From Hyperoodon ampullatus (Eukaryota > Chordata > Mammalia > Artiodactyla > Ziphiidae): a stretch of 64,000 nucleotides of DNA. The DNA is taken from NCBI GenBank assembly GCA_949752795.1, contig OX457064.1, positions 104,509,454-104,573,453 of the forward strand, given 5' to 3'. Positions within the stretch are counted from its first letter, which is position 1. Each line of letters starts with the position of its first letter. Shown piece by piece: positions 22,407-33,060 of this stretch. Below the pieces are notes generated by a model that saw only the letters and a program-made list of their open reading frames with translations, was not told the origin of the DNA and ran no database searches. The translations under genes were made by a program, and so were the position numbers.

Positions 22407-22636
22407 AAAATTTACCCAGAGGGCTTCCCTGGTGGCGCAGTGGTTGAGAGTCCGCCTGCTGATGCACGGGACATGGGTCCATGCCCCGGTCTGGGAAGAT
22501 CCCACATGCTGCGGAGCGGCTGGGCCCGTGAACCATGGCCTCTGAGCCTGCGCGTCCGGAGCCTGTGCTCCGCAAGGGGAGAGGCCACAACAGTGAGAGG
22601 CCTGCGTATGGAAAAAAAAAAAAAATTTACCCAGAG
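22407..22636 (+). mobile_element. CHR-type SINE, short form, with target-site duplication
   Basis: Body about 22422-22621. A perfect duplication aaaatttacccagag lies at 22407-22421 and 22622-22636. Confidence 0.95.
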
Positions 22637-23089
22637 AACTATTTAAATTGGCGTTTATTTCTTTCTGACCCCAAGGATGATTTATTCACATCCACACCCT
22701 AGACATGAACACAGATTCAAATGGACACTTCAGCAGCTGGGATGTAGTGAGTTGCAGGAGATCCCACCTTACAAATCAGAATAGTTCAGAGAAGTGACAA
22801 AATCATATGCATGTTTAAAAGCAACCTAGAACTGGGAACACAGGGAAACCCAACTGAACTGAATTCCAGTAAGAGACAAGCCCTTCCTAGCAGAGACCAT
22901 GGGTACTTTCATCCCTGCCACATTTTTCTTTAGTCAGTATGTGTGGGATGTGGCACCCACCTGTCTTTTAAACTTCTGCCAACTACAGATTGGCACTTGC
23001 CATCTGCCTCTACAAGGATTAAATCATGTATTGCTGCAGCCACTGACCTTCAACATCCCCTGAAAGGAGCTCAGGGTGGTGATCAGGAA
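22637..23089. other. Unclassified intergenic stretch
   Basis: No clear repeat, though part of it may belong to the LTR that follows. Confidence 0.4.
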
Positions 23090-23440
23090 GGAGGCCCTCT
23101 GTGCTCTGGGAAAAACCAGCAGAACAGGCCTTCAGATAGTTAGATATTCTCAGGAGAAGATTTTATGAGCCCAATTCTTGCATCTCCTCGTATCTAGAAA
23201 GGCACAAAATCCTTCATGGTGACGTCTGCTCCTCATGACCAGCAGCTACCTTCTGCCAAAATGCGTGTTTGACTGCATGTTCCCCCTTCACCAAAATCAC
23301 ATCTATACTAACCCTCCCCCCTGCCTCTTCGGAGCAGTTTCTCAGAGCTATCTGAGAGGCTGTCTCCCGGGCTCCAGTCCTCATTTTGCCCCAAATAAAA
23401 CTTAACTCAGAACTCTCATGTTGTGCATCTTTTTAGTCAA
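23090..23440 (+). mobile_element. ERV1-like LTR, 3' part (R-U5 region)
   Basis: The segment 'gcctcttcggagcagtttct', 'gagctatctgagaggctgtc', 'attttgccccaaataaaact', 'ctcatgttgtgcatcttttt' is the R-U5 pattern of a gammaretrovirus-like LTR. It has an AATAAA polyadenylation signal at about 23394-23399. The left boundary is uncertain. No internal gag, pol or env sequence follows, so it is probably a solo or truncated LTR. Confidence 0.6.
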
Positions 23441-24029
23441 CTCTTCATCAGCCACGTGTGGGCTGAGAGGAAGGTTTGGAATTCTGAGGATTCCCAGGCT
23501 TGGAGTGAATCCACACCCACGTACCACATCCTTCTCATGGGACCTTCACTGGGTGCATGGTAGCAGCACCAAGTCAGGGGACAGAACAGGAGGCTGAGTA
23601 AGCACTCCCGATGTGCATGGGACCTGGACCGAGTACATGGCCGGGCCCTTCTGGAGGTTTGGGGATGTGCAGGACGGCCAAGGGAGATTCCTAGGGCACA
23701 GGAGGCTCCTCCTGGATGCGAGGCAGCAGCAAATCAAAGCCTGCTCCTCTTGTAGAAGGATGGAGAGAGATCTCCAAAGGCTCAGGAAGTGGCTGTTCGC
23801 GTGTAAAGTCTGGCGCCTCAGAAACTCTCCAATTCTCAGGTTCTAAGCCTTGCTGAAGGGACAGTCTTGACCTTGTCCTCAAAGTATGTGAAGCCAGGGG
23901 TAGAATGAGCCTAATTAAAGCTGCAACAAAGCTCAGACTCAGCCCAGTTACAGATATGTTTGACTCAGCGTCCTACCATTTTCAGGGGCAAATACTATCT
24001 GTTTAATTCTCAGTTATTCTTTTACATGG
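23441..24029. other. Unclassified intergenic stretch
   Basis: No recognised gene or repeat. GC is slightly higher than in the surroundings. Confidence 0.4.
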
Positions 24030-24391
24030 GATGTACAGAGTGAAATTTTAAAAATTAAAGAGACAAGCAAAGAGGCAAGAAAATGTGATCCATTATCAAG
24101 GGAAAATTTTTGTCAGTAGACTCAGAGCCAAAGATATAGATTATGGAATTAGCAGACAGAGGCTATAAAATAACCATAATGAATGTGTTAAAGTATATAT
24201 TAGAAAAAGTGAATGATATACATAAGCAGATGAGGAATTTCATCAGAAATGAAAGCCATAAAAAGAAATGATGGAAATTCTAAGATTGAAATAAGACAGC
24301 AGTTTTATATTTGAACGCACTTAATAACAGAGCTTCGAAATATGTAAAACAAATACTGACAGAAGTAATGGAAAAATATATAAATCCATAA

Positions 24392-24644
24392 CCAGAGTTG
24401 GAGGTTTTACTGTTTTTTTTTTTTTTTTTTTTTTGCGGTACACGGGCCTCTCACTGTTGTGGCCTCTCCCGTTGCGGAGCACAGGCTCGGGATGCGCAGG
24501 CCCAGTGGCCATGGCTCACGGGCCCAGCTGCTCTGCGGCTTGTGGGATCCTCCCAGACCAGGGCACGAACCCGTGTACCTTGCATCGGCAGGCAGACTCT
24601 CAACCACTGCGCCACCAGGGAAGCCCCAGAGTTGGAGGTTTTAA
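24392..24644 (-). mobile_element. CHR-type SINE, short form, inside L1M
   Basis: Body 24410-24626, antisense, with a poly-T run. A perfect duplication of 18 bases (24392-24409 and 24627-24644) is seen. Confidence 0.95.
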
Positions 24645-25753
24645 ACCCCTCTCAATAATTAATAAGACAACTAGGCAAAGGTTATAAAGATGTGGGAGAT
24701 TTGAACATAACCTTCAACCATCTTAACCTAACATGAATAGAACAGTGGGTACAAAAACAGATACATTCATGAACATTACCATATGCTGGGCCATAAGATA
24801 AGTCTCAATTAGTTTTAAAGGAGCGACATCATAGAAAGTATATTCTCTGACCACACATTATTGTTGATTAGAAATCAACAATAATACAATCTCTAGAAAA
24901 ACTCAATGGAAAATTATGCAACAACAAGAAAATCCTATGTGTCAAAGAAGATATCACAAAGGAAATTAAGAATATTTGGAGTAGAATGATAATGAATACC
25001 CAACATAACAAAATTTATATTCAGCTAAAGCACTGCTGAGAATGAAATTTATAATTTTCCAATAAATTTATAAGGAAAGGAAATTTATAGCATTGATTTT
25101 TTTACTTTCCCCCATTTCCAACAAACTTCCACATTTAGAAGCTAGGAAAAGAAGAGCATCTTAAGCTCAAAATTAATAGAAGAGAGAAAATCATTAAGAG
25201 CAGAAATCAATGAAATAAACACTAGACAAAAATCAACAAAATCAAAGTGGATATGTTAAAAAAGATTTACAAAATTAATAAACTCCATGTTAGATTAATC
25301 AATAAAAAAGAAATAAAGCACAAGTAATCAATATGAGAAAATTTAAAAGGACCTATCAATAAATATAGACAAAATAAAGACAAAAATGAAATATTATGAA
25401 CAATATATGTCAATAAAGTCAAAATATAAGTGAAATAAACAAACTTGATTAAAATGAACGCAAGAAGATATAGGAAACCTGAAAACATATATATACTTTT
25501 ATATTTAGATTTTTAAGAGACATATCAACAAAGACAGTTTGAGCCCAGGATGACTTCACTAGTGAATTCCTTCAAACATTTAAAGAGAAATATTACCATT
25601 ATTGCACATTTTTTTCCAGAATGGGGAGGAGGAGAAAACACTTCTCAGTATTTTTATGAGACCGGTATAACCATGAGGCCAGAAATCTGAAAGGGATATT
25701 ACTAGAAAAGAAAAATACAGATTAAAATCCTTCATAAGCATGGTGATATAAAC

Positions 25754-26121
25754 AGGACAGTAGTTTTTTAAAAAAATTTATTTTATTGAAGTATAGTTGA
25801 TTTACAATGTGGCGTTAATTTCTGCTCTACAGCGAAGTGATTCAGTTATACCTATATATACATTCTTTTTCATATTTTTTCCATTGTGAATATTGGATAT
25901 TGAACATTGAATATTGTTCCCTGTGCTATACAGTAGGGCCTTGTTGTTTATCCATTCTATATGTAATAGCTCACATCTGCTAATCCCAAACTCCAAATCC
26001 TTGCCTCCCCGCCCCCCTCTTGGCAAACACAAGTCTGTTCTCTATGTCTGTGAGTCTGTTTCTGTTTCGTAGCTAGGTTCATTTGTGTCGTATTTTAGAT
26101 TCTACATATAAGGACAGTAGT
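25754..26121 (-). mobile_element. L1 3' end, about 346 bp, inside L1M
   Basis: Antisense L1 3' UTR only, 25765-26110. A perfect duplication aggacagtagt lies at 25754-25764 and 26111-26121. Confidence 0.95.
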
Positions 26122-26384
26122 GGTTTTTCTATTTTTTGTTTTTTTTTTGGTAGAATTAATTTATGGGAAGACAACCTTTTCCGGGTAGGGTAAGTTTTCT
26201 ACATTTTGATGTTTTGAAGTTTGTAGTTATATGATATATAAAATTGCCACACTCAATGAATGATCCACTAACGATATGTGCAGTTTATTATATGAAAATT
26301 ATACCTCAATAAAGACAAAATGAAGCAATTATGAAGATGATGTAATTTCCATCAGTGAGAAATGCTGCTACAGTCTTCATAAGC

Positions 26385-26600
26385 ACAGGTCACTTAATAA
26401 TAATATTTGTGTACTGCTTTATTAAGCACTTTAACCATAATGCTCTAATTCTCATAATAAACACATTACGTTTGTGATGTTATTCCTAAACTCTGGAGGA
26501 TAATTGGCTTACTCTAGGCTTTAGAAAGTGAGTGTGCAGCAAAATCAGGACAGAGACTCAAGATTTTTGCCTCTTAGTTCATGCTTTTCCAAGAAACAAT
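26385..26600 (-). repeat. MIR fragment
   Basis: Antisense MIR order: 'taataataatatttgtgtac', 'ttaagcactttaaccataat', 'ctaattctcataataaac', then a degraded core. Confidence 0.6.
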
Positions 26601-27019
26601 AGTTACTCTGCTGCTGCACTATCCTTACCTCAGAAAACTCCTGCTGTAGCAGCTTTTGTTGTTGAGGTCTCTGAAATAGCTGTTTTGTTCTGAACCTCTG
26701 AACTTTCTTGGCTCAAAATTGGAATGACAGCCTTTAACACATTATTATAATTTTATAGCAATGTATGCATTTAGAATTCTGACTTATGATTCACTCGGTT
26801 ATCTGAATTAGAATATTTTCCTTGCCTTCACTCTTGGGCTTTGAAGTACCACTGTAAACCCACCTACCCCTTTCCCCAGAGTCTGGGGTAGGCGCTTCAA
26901 TATGTCCCCATAGCACCATAAGATCCCCCACCATAATGCCCATTACAAGATACTGTACCTTCCTGTTTATGCGTCTGCTTCTACCCAGCGGTGATCTCAG
27001 GGATTTTCTGCTTGGAGGA
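26601..27019. other. Unclassified intergenic stretch
   Basis: Nothing recognised. Confidence 0.4.
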
Positions 27020-27110
27020 GAAATTATTTCTTATTCATCTTTTATCCCAGGGCTTATTACAGTGGCATTCAAGGGTCAGTCAATAAATACTTACTGAATG
27101 ACTAAACAAA
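27020..27110 (+). repeat. L2/MIR-like 3' tail
   Basis: The end 'gtcaataaatacttactgaa' followed by 'tgac' is typical of L2 or MIR tails. Short. Confidence 0.4.
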
Positions 27111-27540
27111 CAGGGTAAATGCCTTAGGAGAATCGGTCACCCCCCGGTCTGCCATATCTCACCACAACTACATTGATACATTGATTAATAATTTGTCTGG
27201 AAATAAGCTCCTTTATGATGGTGTGGATGATAGTAAAAGTAATATTTTCATTGTGTTATTAAGTGCAGCGTTGTTCAACCTGTTTGCTTATCTGCCAGCA
27301 TACGGTCCAGGGCAGAGATCACGTCAGCTTTGCTGTAGGATCTATAGCAGTTTGGAGAGTTATCGGCACATGGTAGTGGCTTACTTTCTTGGGTGAATAA
27401 ATACCCTTTTATGATGATTATATAATACATGTACAGTTCTGCAAACATTATATATATTATTCATGCTTTATATACACATATATAAATTTAAACTTATCCA
27501 TCCTTTTCTTCATTGATTGTGATTTTTGTCACTTGTTTAA
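27111..27540. other. Unclassified AT-rich stretch
   Basis: No recognised gene. Includes TA-rich runs around 27450-27490. Confidence 0.4.
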
Positions 27541-28490
27541 TAATTTCTTCTTTTCCCCAAGGCATTATCTTTATTTTTTGGTAAGATTTGGGGGTTTGAT
27601 TTTTATATATTGATAGTTAATTCATTAAAATTTTTTCTTTTTGTGGTGTGAGGTAGGTATCAGCTTTTTTTATGTATGCATAAACAATTTTCCCAGCTCT
27701 ATTTATTGAATAGCTTAGCTTTTCTTCTCTGATTTGCAATGTTATTTATCAATGTTCTATAATTAATAGGCATTCTTTTCTATTATATATGTTGGCATTG
27801 ATATCATAGTGTTTTCATTACTACAGTTTTATAAGTCTTGATAACTAGTAAGAAATTTTTTGTTCCTTTTCTTCTCTCTTCATGATCTTTCTTCTTAGAG
27901 GTTTTAAAAAAGCAAATTTTTCTTTTGTTGAAGCTCACTTGTTTTTTTCTTTTTCCATTTTATTAATTTCCTACCTATTATGTCTGCCCTATTTTTAAAA
28001 GCTTATTCTAAGCTTTTAAGTTCTTCAGACATTTACTTTTAATCTTTTTATTTTATTTATTTATTTATTAAAAAAATTTTTTTTTTGGCGGTACGCGGGC
28101 CTCTCACTGTTGTGGCCTCTCCCGTTGCGGAGCACAGGCTCTGGACATGCAGGATCAGCGGCCATGGCTCACGGGCCCAGCCGCTCCGCGACATGTGGGA
28201 TCTTCCCGGACCAGGGCACGAACCTGTGTCCCCTGCATCGGCAGGCGGACTCCCAACTACTGCGCTACCAGGGAAGCCCTCTTTTTCTTTTATTAATGCA
28301 CATTTCCCTTTTTTTTGGTCCTACCATAGATGACTATGATGTAGTACACTTCTTGTTATTCAATTCTAAATATGTCTTAGTTTCCTATGTGAATAACTTA
28401 TTATCTTGAGTAATTTGAGTCCATTTAAGTCTGTGCTTGTTGCTGATTTCTAATTACTTGAAGTTTTGCTCTGAGAATCTGATCTGAATG
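27541..28490 (-). mobile_element. Ancient L1M ORF2 fragment, antisense, interrupted by a SINE
   Basis: Diverged antisense ORF2: 'tgtggtgtgaggtaggtatc', 'caattttcccagctctattt', and right of the SINE 'ttgctgatttctaattactt'. TTTA-type runs precede the SINE. Confidence 0.6.
28043..28294 (-). mobile_element. CHR-type SINE, short form
   Basis: Body about 28058-28279, antisense. An imperfect duplication tctttttattttatt (28043-28057) and tctttttcttttatt (28280-28294) has one mismatch. Confidence 0.9.
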
Positions 28491-29126
28491 TGTATCACTT
28501 ACACTTTAGCAGGAAACAGATGCCATACTCAAGTGGGTAATTGAGGAAGGTTTAATGAAGAGGCTGCTTATACATACGTAAGCAGGGTTACAGGAAGCCA
28601 AGAGCGATGGTTGAAATGCTCTAAACTAGCAAAGATGGAGGAGCCATTGCTACCCTCAGGACTGAAGGTTAAGGAGAGGAAAAGTTGACCAGAACCCAGA
28701 GATAGTAGCTGTTGTTGTAGCAGAGGGTTTCCTGACAGGGGCTGTGGTCTTGGTAGAGAAACTTACTTCAACATACAATGACCCATCACAGAGGAATCCA
28801 GGAAGTAAGTACCCTGATTTCACTCTGTTCTCCAGTCCAGTCTCCCGCCAATGCTTCCCATTTATGTGAAACAACCAGAAGCCAGATGGCAAGGGAGCCA
28901 TGGACGCAGTCCAGCTAGTTCAGCCTCCCAGGGTAGAGGCAGATGGAAGAAAGGCAGAGAGTGGGTTTGGCTGGTATAATGGAAGTGTCCAGTACTGTTC
29001 ATTCTTTCTGTCCCCTCCAAACCTTCACTTACCTGTTAGACATTCAAGTAAAATAAATGTGTTCTCAATGCCGGGCCCAACAAAGAAGGTGGCCCTGGCC
29101 GGCTTGCCACTCTGTAGAGCCTCGAG
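28491..29126. other. Unclassified stretch, repeat-like feel
   Basis: The segment 28540-28990 ('aggaaggtttaatgaagagg', 'gatggaggagccattgctac', 'agatggcaagggagccatgg') reads like a medium-copy mammalian repeat, perhaps LTR-derived. I cannot name it. No gene recognised. Confidence 0.35.
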
Positions 29127-29149
29127 TTGGCCACCAGGGGGCAGTGCTG
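29127..29149 (+). promoter_or_regulatory. CTCF-like binding motif
   Basis: The core CCACCAGGGGGCAG in a GC-rich context matches the known CTCF zinc-finger consensus very closely. It lies outside any SINE or L1 that I see. Occupancy cannot be judged from sequence. Confidence 0.6.
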
Positions 29150-29537
29150 TCTCTTCTCAGACGCAAGGGTAGACGGTCCTGCCTGGATCGGAGGTGAGTT
29201 CTCAGGGGACGTGTGGGAGGTGTGAAGACAGAGAAAGGTGGACACAAAGAGGGCTTTTCTCTCCCACTCCGATGTAGGGAGGAGGCTGTCTCCACCCTGG
29301 GGTGTTCTGATCGCAAGCATTTAAGCGGAGCCTAGAGGATCACAACCCCCGCCCCGGGTCAGGCAGGTGGGGATTGAAGTTTCCCTCCAGAAGGTATTTG
29401 TCTGGTTCACCAGAAAACACCTGACGTCCAATGGTTTAGTCCAATGAGTTCCCTAAAGGCAGGGCTACTGCCTCTTCATCTCTCTCCTAGCATCCGGCGT
29501 GTGTTTAACTGACAAGTCGTCCAGTGAGTGATTTAAT
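29150..29537. other. Unclassified GC-moderate stretch
   Basis: No recognised repeat or gene. Confidence 0.4.
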
Positions 29538-29801
29538 AAATAAAGCATCTGGGCTTCCCTGGTGGCGCAGTTGTTGAGAGTCTGCCTGCCAATGCAGGGG
29601 ACACGGGTTCGTGCCCCGGTCCTGGAGGATCCCACATGCAGTGGAGTGGCTGGGCCCGTGAGCCATGGCCGCTGAGCCTGCGCGTCCGGAGCCTGTGCTC
29701 CGCAACGGGAGAGGCCACAACAAGTGAGAGGCCTGAGTACTGCAAAAAAAAAATAATAATAATAATTAATTAATTAATTAAAAAAAAAAATAAAGCGCCT
29801 G
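29538..29801 (+). mobile_element. CHR-type SINE, short form, with expanded A-rich tail
   Basis: Body from 29551. The tail contains (AAT)n and (TTAA)n runs up to about 29788. A likely duplication aataaagc..ct flanks it (about 29538-29551 and 29788-29801) with two mismatches. Confidence 0.9.
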
Positions 29802-30108
29802 ACCTTTGCTAAGACGCTGCTTTCGGAGGCAAGGAACCAGGTTTTCATCTCGGCCCTCCTACCGGTCTGTCGTTGAGAAATAACTTCTGCCTGAGCCTCC
29901 ACTCCCCGTGTGTAACTCACTCATAGATGTAAAGTCGAACTCTGCTGAATGCAGGGACACAGTTACGGATGCATGTTTTTGAAAGGAAAAAAATGGTTGT
30001 GAATGTGAAATCCATGTTTCTTCCTTGATTGTTTTAGATCTTATAGGGTAGAGTAAATTTCTTACGTGAAGGCACCTAGAGATGTGCCTCATGATCCTCA
30101 AGGTATGA
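29802..30108. other. Unclassified intergenic stretch
   Basis: Nothing recognised in about 300 bp. Confidence 0.4.
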
Positions 30109-30373
30109 TTACCAGGGGGTAAGGGGGAGAGTGATAAATTGGGAGATTGGGATTGACATATACACACGACTGTGTATAAAATAGATAACTAATAAGGACC
30201 TACTGTACAGCACAGGGAACTCTACTCAATACTCTGTAACGGCCTATATGGGAAAAGAATCTTAAAAAAAGAGTGGAGGTATGTATATGTATAACAGATG
30301 CACTTTGCTGTACACCTGAAACTAACACAACATTGTAAATCAACAATACTCCAATAAAAATTAAAAAAAAAAT
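30109..30373 (+). mobile_element. L1 3' end, about 265 bp
   Basis: Sense 3' UTR only: 'gataaattgggagattggga', 'cactttgctgtacacctgaa', 'ctccaataaaaattaaaaaa'. Confidence 0.9.
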
Positions 30374-30546
30374 AGTAACACAGTGTCTGAGCTGAGCGTG
30401 CAAAATGGGTGGAGAGCCTGTCCACTCAATTTACGACCTGGACAGCGTCCTGCATCGTGGATGAGGAGGCTTGTCTGTGGACGCTTCAGAAAGACAGGGA
30501 TGTGGCCTGGTTCGTTTCATGTTGACCCTCCCCAGTTATCCCTGAC

Positions 30547-30566
30547 CACCCCCGTCAGGGGGCGCT
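30547..30566 (+). promoter_or_regulatory. CTCF-like binding motif
   Basis: The core CAGGGGGCGCTAG matches the CTCF core. It has the same orientation as the motif 1.4 kb to the left. The 5' half of the motif fits less well. It lies in sequence free of recognised repeats. Confidence 0.5.
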
Positions 30567-31024
30567 AGATAGTAAGGTTCTCGGGAGTGAGAACTATGCT
30601 TCATTCATCCAGTAACTCATTCAATATCCCCTACAAACTCCTCGTCCACTTGCCTTCTTGGGTCCTCCAGACTGTGTCCTCTGGGTGTGTGTGTCCCCAT
30701 GGTAACCTCTCCATACTCAATAAAATCCATAGGTTTGCACCACCAAACACGAACCTTAGGTCTGCGTGTTTCTTTCACCTCAGTTACATCTTTTCTTATA
30801 TTACCCAGGATCAGTCACTATCCAATGCGTCATCCCATCGAAGCCAGAAACACCCCCAAATACAACTGGTACTTTTCCACTCCACTCCACTTCCTATTCC
30901 ATTGTCCATTCCACCACCTTCATGAGGTCATATCTTCACGTTTTGGTGTTGCCAATGTTGGAATAGCTTGTAACTTACCATCTTACAACGCTCTTTCCTT
31001 CCTGTCCAGCTCCTTCAACATTCT
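30567..31024. other. Unclassified intergenic stretch
   Basis: Overlapping short plus-strand frames up to 113 codons exist at 30587-31028. None shows a recognised domain. Confidence 0.4.
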
Positions 31025-31110
31025 GTGAGCTCACCCACGACAGGGAGGATCTTGTATTCCCAGTATCTTCCGCTGGTGTTGGCCATATGGAGCCCTGAAA
31101 TCAACGTTTG
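31025..31110 (+). repeat. L2-like 3' tail
   Basis: 'gtgagctcacccacgacagg', 'ttgtattcccagtatcttcc', 'aaatcaacgtttgtgaaatg' resemble the last part of L2. Weak. Confidence 0.4.
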
Positions 31111-31334
31111 TGAAATGATCAGATAAAAGAATGGCCCATACGTTCTGAGTTGTGAAAACTCTCTCAGTCAGGGATGTTTACTGGTTTGCTTTCTGGGAGA
31201 TGCATGCAAATTCCTACTTTAGGGGAAGTAGGGATTTTCATAGGCATATGGAATCATCTCTTAAATGATAGAAAATTTTAATATATATAAACCTCAGCCT
31301 GGTGATGCAGGCAGAGCAAATATTGCTTTTCTGA

Positions 31335-31480
31335 GGTTTAAGTTGTAAGATGAAGAAATGGAGCCTCAGAGGTGTAAAGTGATTGCCAACGTCATGACTG
31401 TGTCTGGCAAGAAATAGGATCTCCCGGCCCTGACCGCAGTGCCCTTTCTTCATTGTATCTCCTCCCTCATGACCTGTGGA
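31335..31480 (-). repeat. MIR fragment
   Basis: Antisense MIR: 'gatgaagaaatggagcctca', 'aggtgtaaagtgattgccaa', 'cagtgccctttcttcattgt'. Confidence 0.65.
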
Positions 31481-32269
31481 GTGAATGATGGGTGGGTATC
31501 TGCTCATGGATGCTTACAGTGGGTATCTCTGACCTCTCCAAGAGTTGATGGAGCAGAATCCTTTGAGTTCAGGCTTAAGGAAGACAGACACTAACGGGGT
31601 AAAATTAACTGGTTTAAAATGCATTTTGAGATACTTCACCTGAAGACGTGCAACTGACAGGTAAATAAAACGAATATGGAGAAACCTCTTCCCTGCCAAT
31701 GAATAACATATAGCTTTCAGGCAGGTAGGTAAATTCAAGGAGATTGTCTTTCTTAGCTACGCTTAAAAAGTTCAGTACATGAATAATTGAACAACTTCCT
31801 GGCACACTCAATATTTATTTGTAGCCTGCTCCAGGCAGAAAAAGAGAAAAAGCATTTTGAAAACAAGTCTTGCATTAGCTAGGAGTTTATTTGTTTGCCG
31901 GAAGATTCCCTAATTACATTTGCAAAGGAACCTATTGGTGTGTCTTGTTATTTTCTCGTTGACCTATTGATGTGAAATATATTAGACACATTAGAAGGGA
32001 GATGGGTAAAAATCTGAACCATGTGTGCACGTGTGCGCTGTAGGAGACCAGAACAGAACTTGCAGAAATTTGCACATGGATTACGATCCTTATTACAGTC
32101 TTACAATCCTATGGAATAAGAATTGCTTTGGCACTTGCCTTTTGTCTCCAGTTAAGCCAGTGGCCAGTCCAGGGGGGCCACAGTGCTTCACCGGAAGTGG
32201 ATGCTCAAAAACTGTTGAATAAATGTTTTGTTGGTTTGCAAACTGGTCCCCATACATGGAGGGCAAAGA
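31481..32269. other. Unclassified intergenic stretch
   Basis: No recognised gene or repeat. Confidence 0.4.
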
Positions 32270-32830
32270 GAGACCGAAGAAAGAGGCAGACACTCCAGAT
32301 TGGCAGGTGGCAGCTTTAATAAGCAAGGGGACTTACTTATGAGGCTTGTCTTGGGGGCCACAGATGAGTAGATATCCACACTAGGTGGTCTCAGCACCAG
32401 CTCGCTCTCTCAAGGCTGCGTCCTTGGAACGGCTCTCCCTGTGGAATGGTGGGCAGACGCACCTTCAAATGTGGGGAAGGGATGGGGAACCTCCACTGCC
32501 TGGGTCCGCCTTGAGGGTCAGCTGGTGGTCACGTCCTCTCGATGACCTCCTCCAACATGTTTCCTATTCCAAAATGTTCGCAATGCCTTCTTTATGAAAT
32601 CTAAGTTATGAGCGTGTAAACAAGTAGAGGCTCTTCCATCTGTCCTCGGTCTAGTGGGGGTAGGAAGTCCCATCCAGAGAAAGCCTGACTGCCTGATTCT
32701 GTTGGCTCTTCACATGCTTATTGGGTCTAATGAGGAGGAGAGGCTGCTGGTGACATGGACCAAAAGATGGGATTCTGGGGATATAGCACCAGGGGTCTGG
32801 GAAATGGACCCTGCATCTAACCTACTGTAA
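32270..32830 (-). mobile_element. Possible old LTR, antisense
   Basis: 'ggcaggtggcagctttaata' followed by 'tatgaggcttgtcttggggg' resembles the polyadenylation end of an ERV1 LTR read in reverse. The rest is not confidently aligned, and other explanations are open. Confidence 0.3.
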
Positions 32831-32869
32831 CACATATAGACAATGTGTCTCCTTTAGACCTGGAGGGCT

Positions 32870-33060
32870 CACTAATCATGCATTCACTTCTTCATTCACT
32901 GAATGAATAGATTTTGAACACCTTTTATGTGCTGGACGCTGTTCTTGGTGTGGATAACAGCGGGGAGTGAAAGAGACAGACATCTCTGCCCTGGGTGGGC
33001 TCACATTCTACGGGGGAAGACGGCCAATAAAACAACACAGGGATGTGTGATCCAGTGTGA
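32870..33060 (-). repeat. L2 fragment
   Basis: Antisense L2 3' end: 'tcattcactgaatgaataga', 'ttttatgtgctggacgctgt', 'gggctcacattctacggggg', 'ccaataaaacaacaca'. Confidence 0.7.

Larger units (their letters stand above)
24030..26330 (+). mobile_element. Ancient L1M in sense, interrupted by a SINE and a young L1
   Basis: About 24030-24300 resembles the region before ORF2 ('gaggcaagaaaatgtgatcc', 'ggaattagcagacagaggct'). About 24310-25750 is ORF2 endonuclease to early reverse transcriptase ('cttaataacagagcttcgaa', 'ttctctgaccacacattatt', 'gatgacttcactagtgaatt'). About 26130-26330 is a 3' end ('attatacctcaataaagac'). Insertions: a SINE at 24410-24626 and an L1 at 25765-26110. Much of ORF2 and the UTR is missing between them. 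Frames are broken by many stops. Confidence 0.75.
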
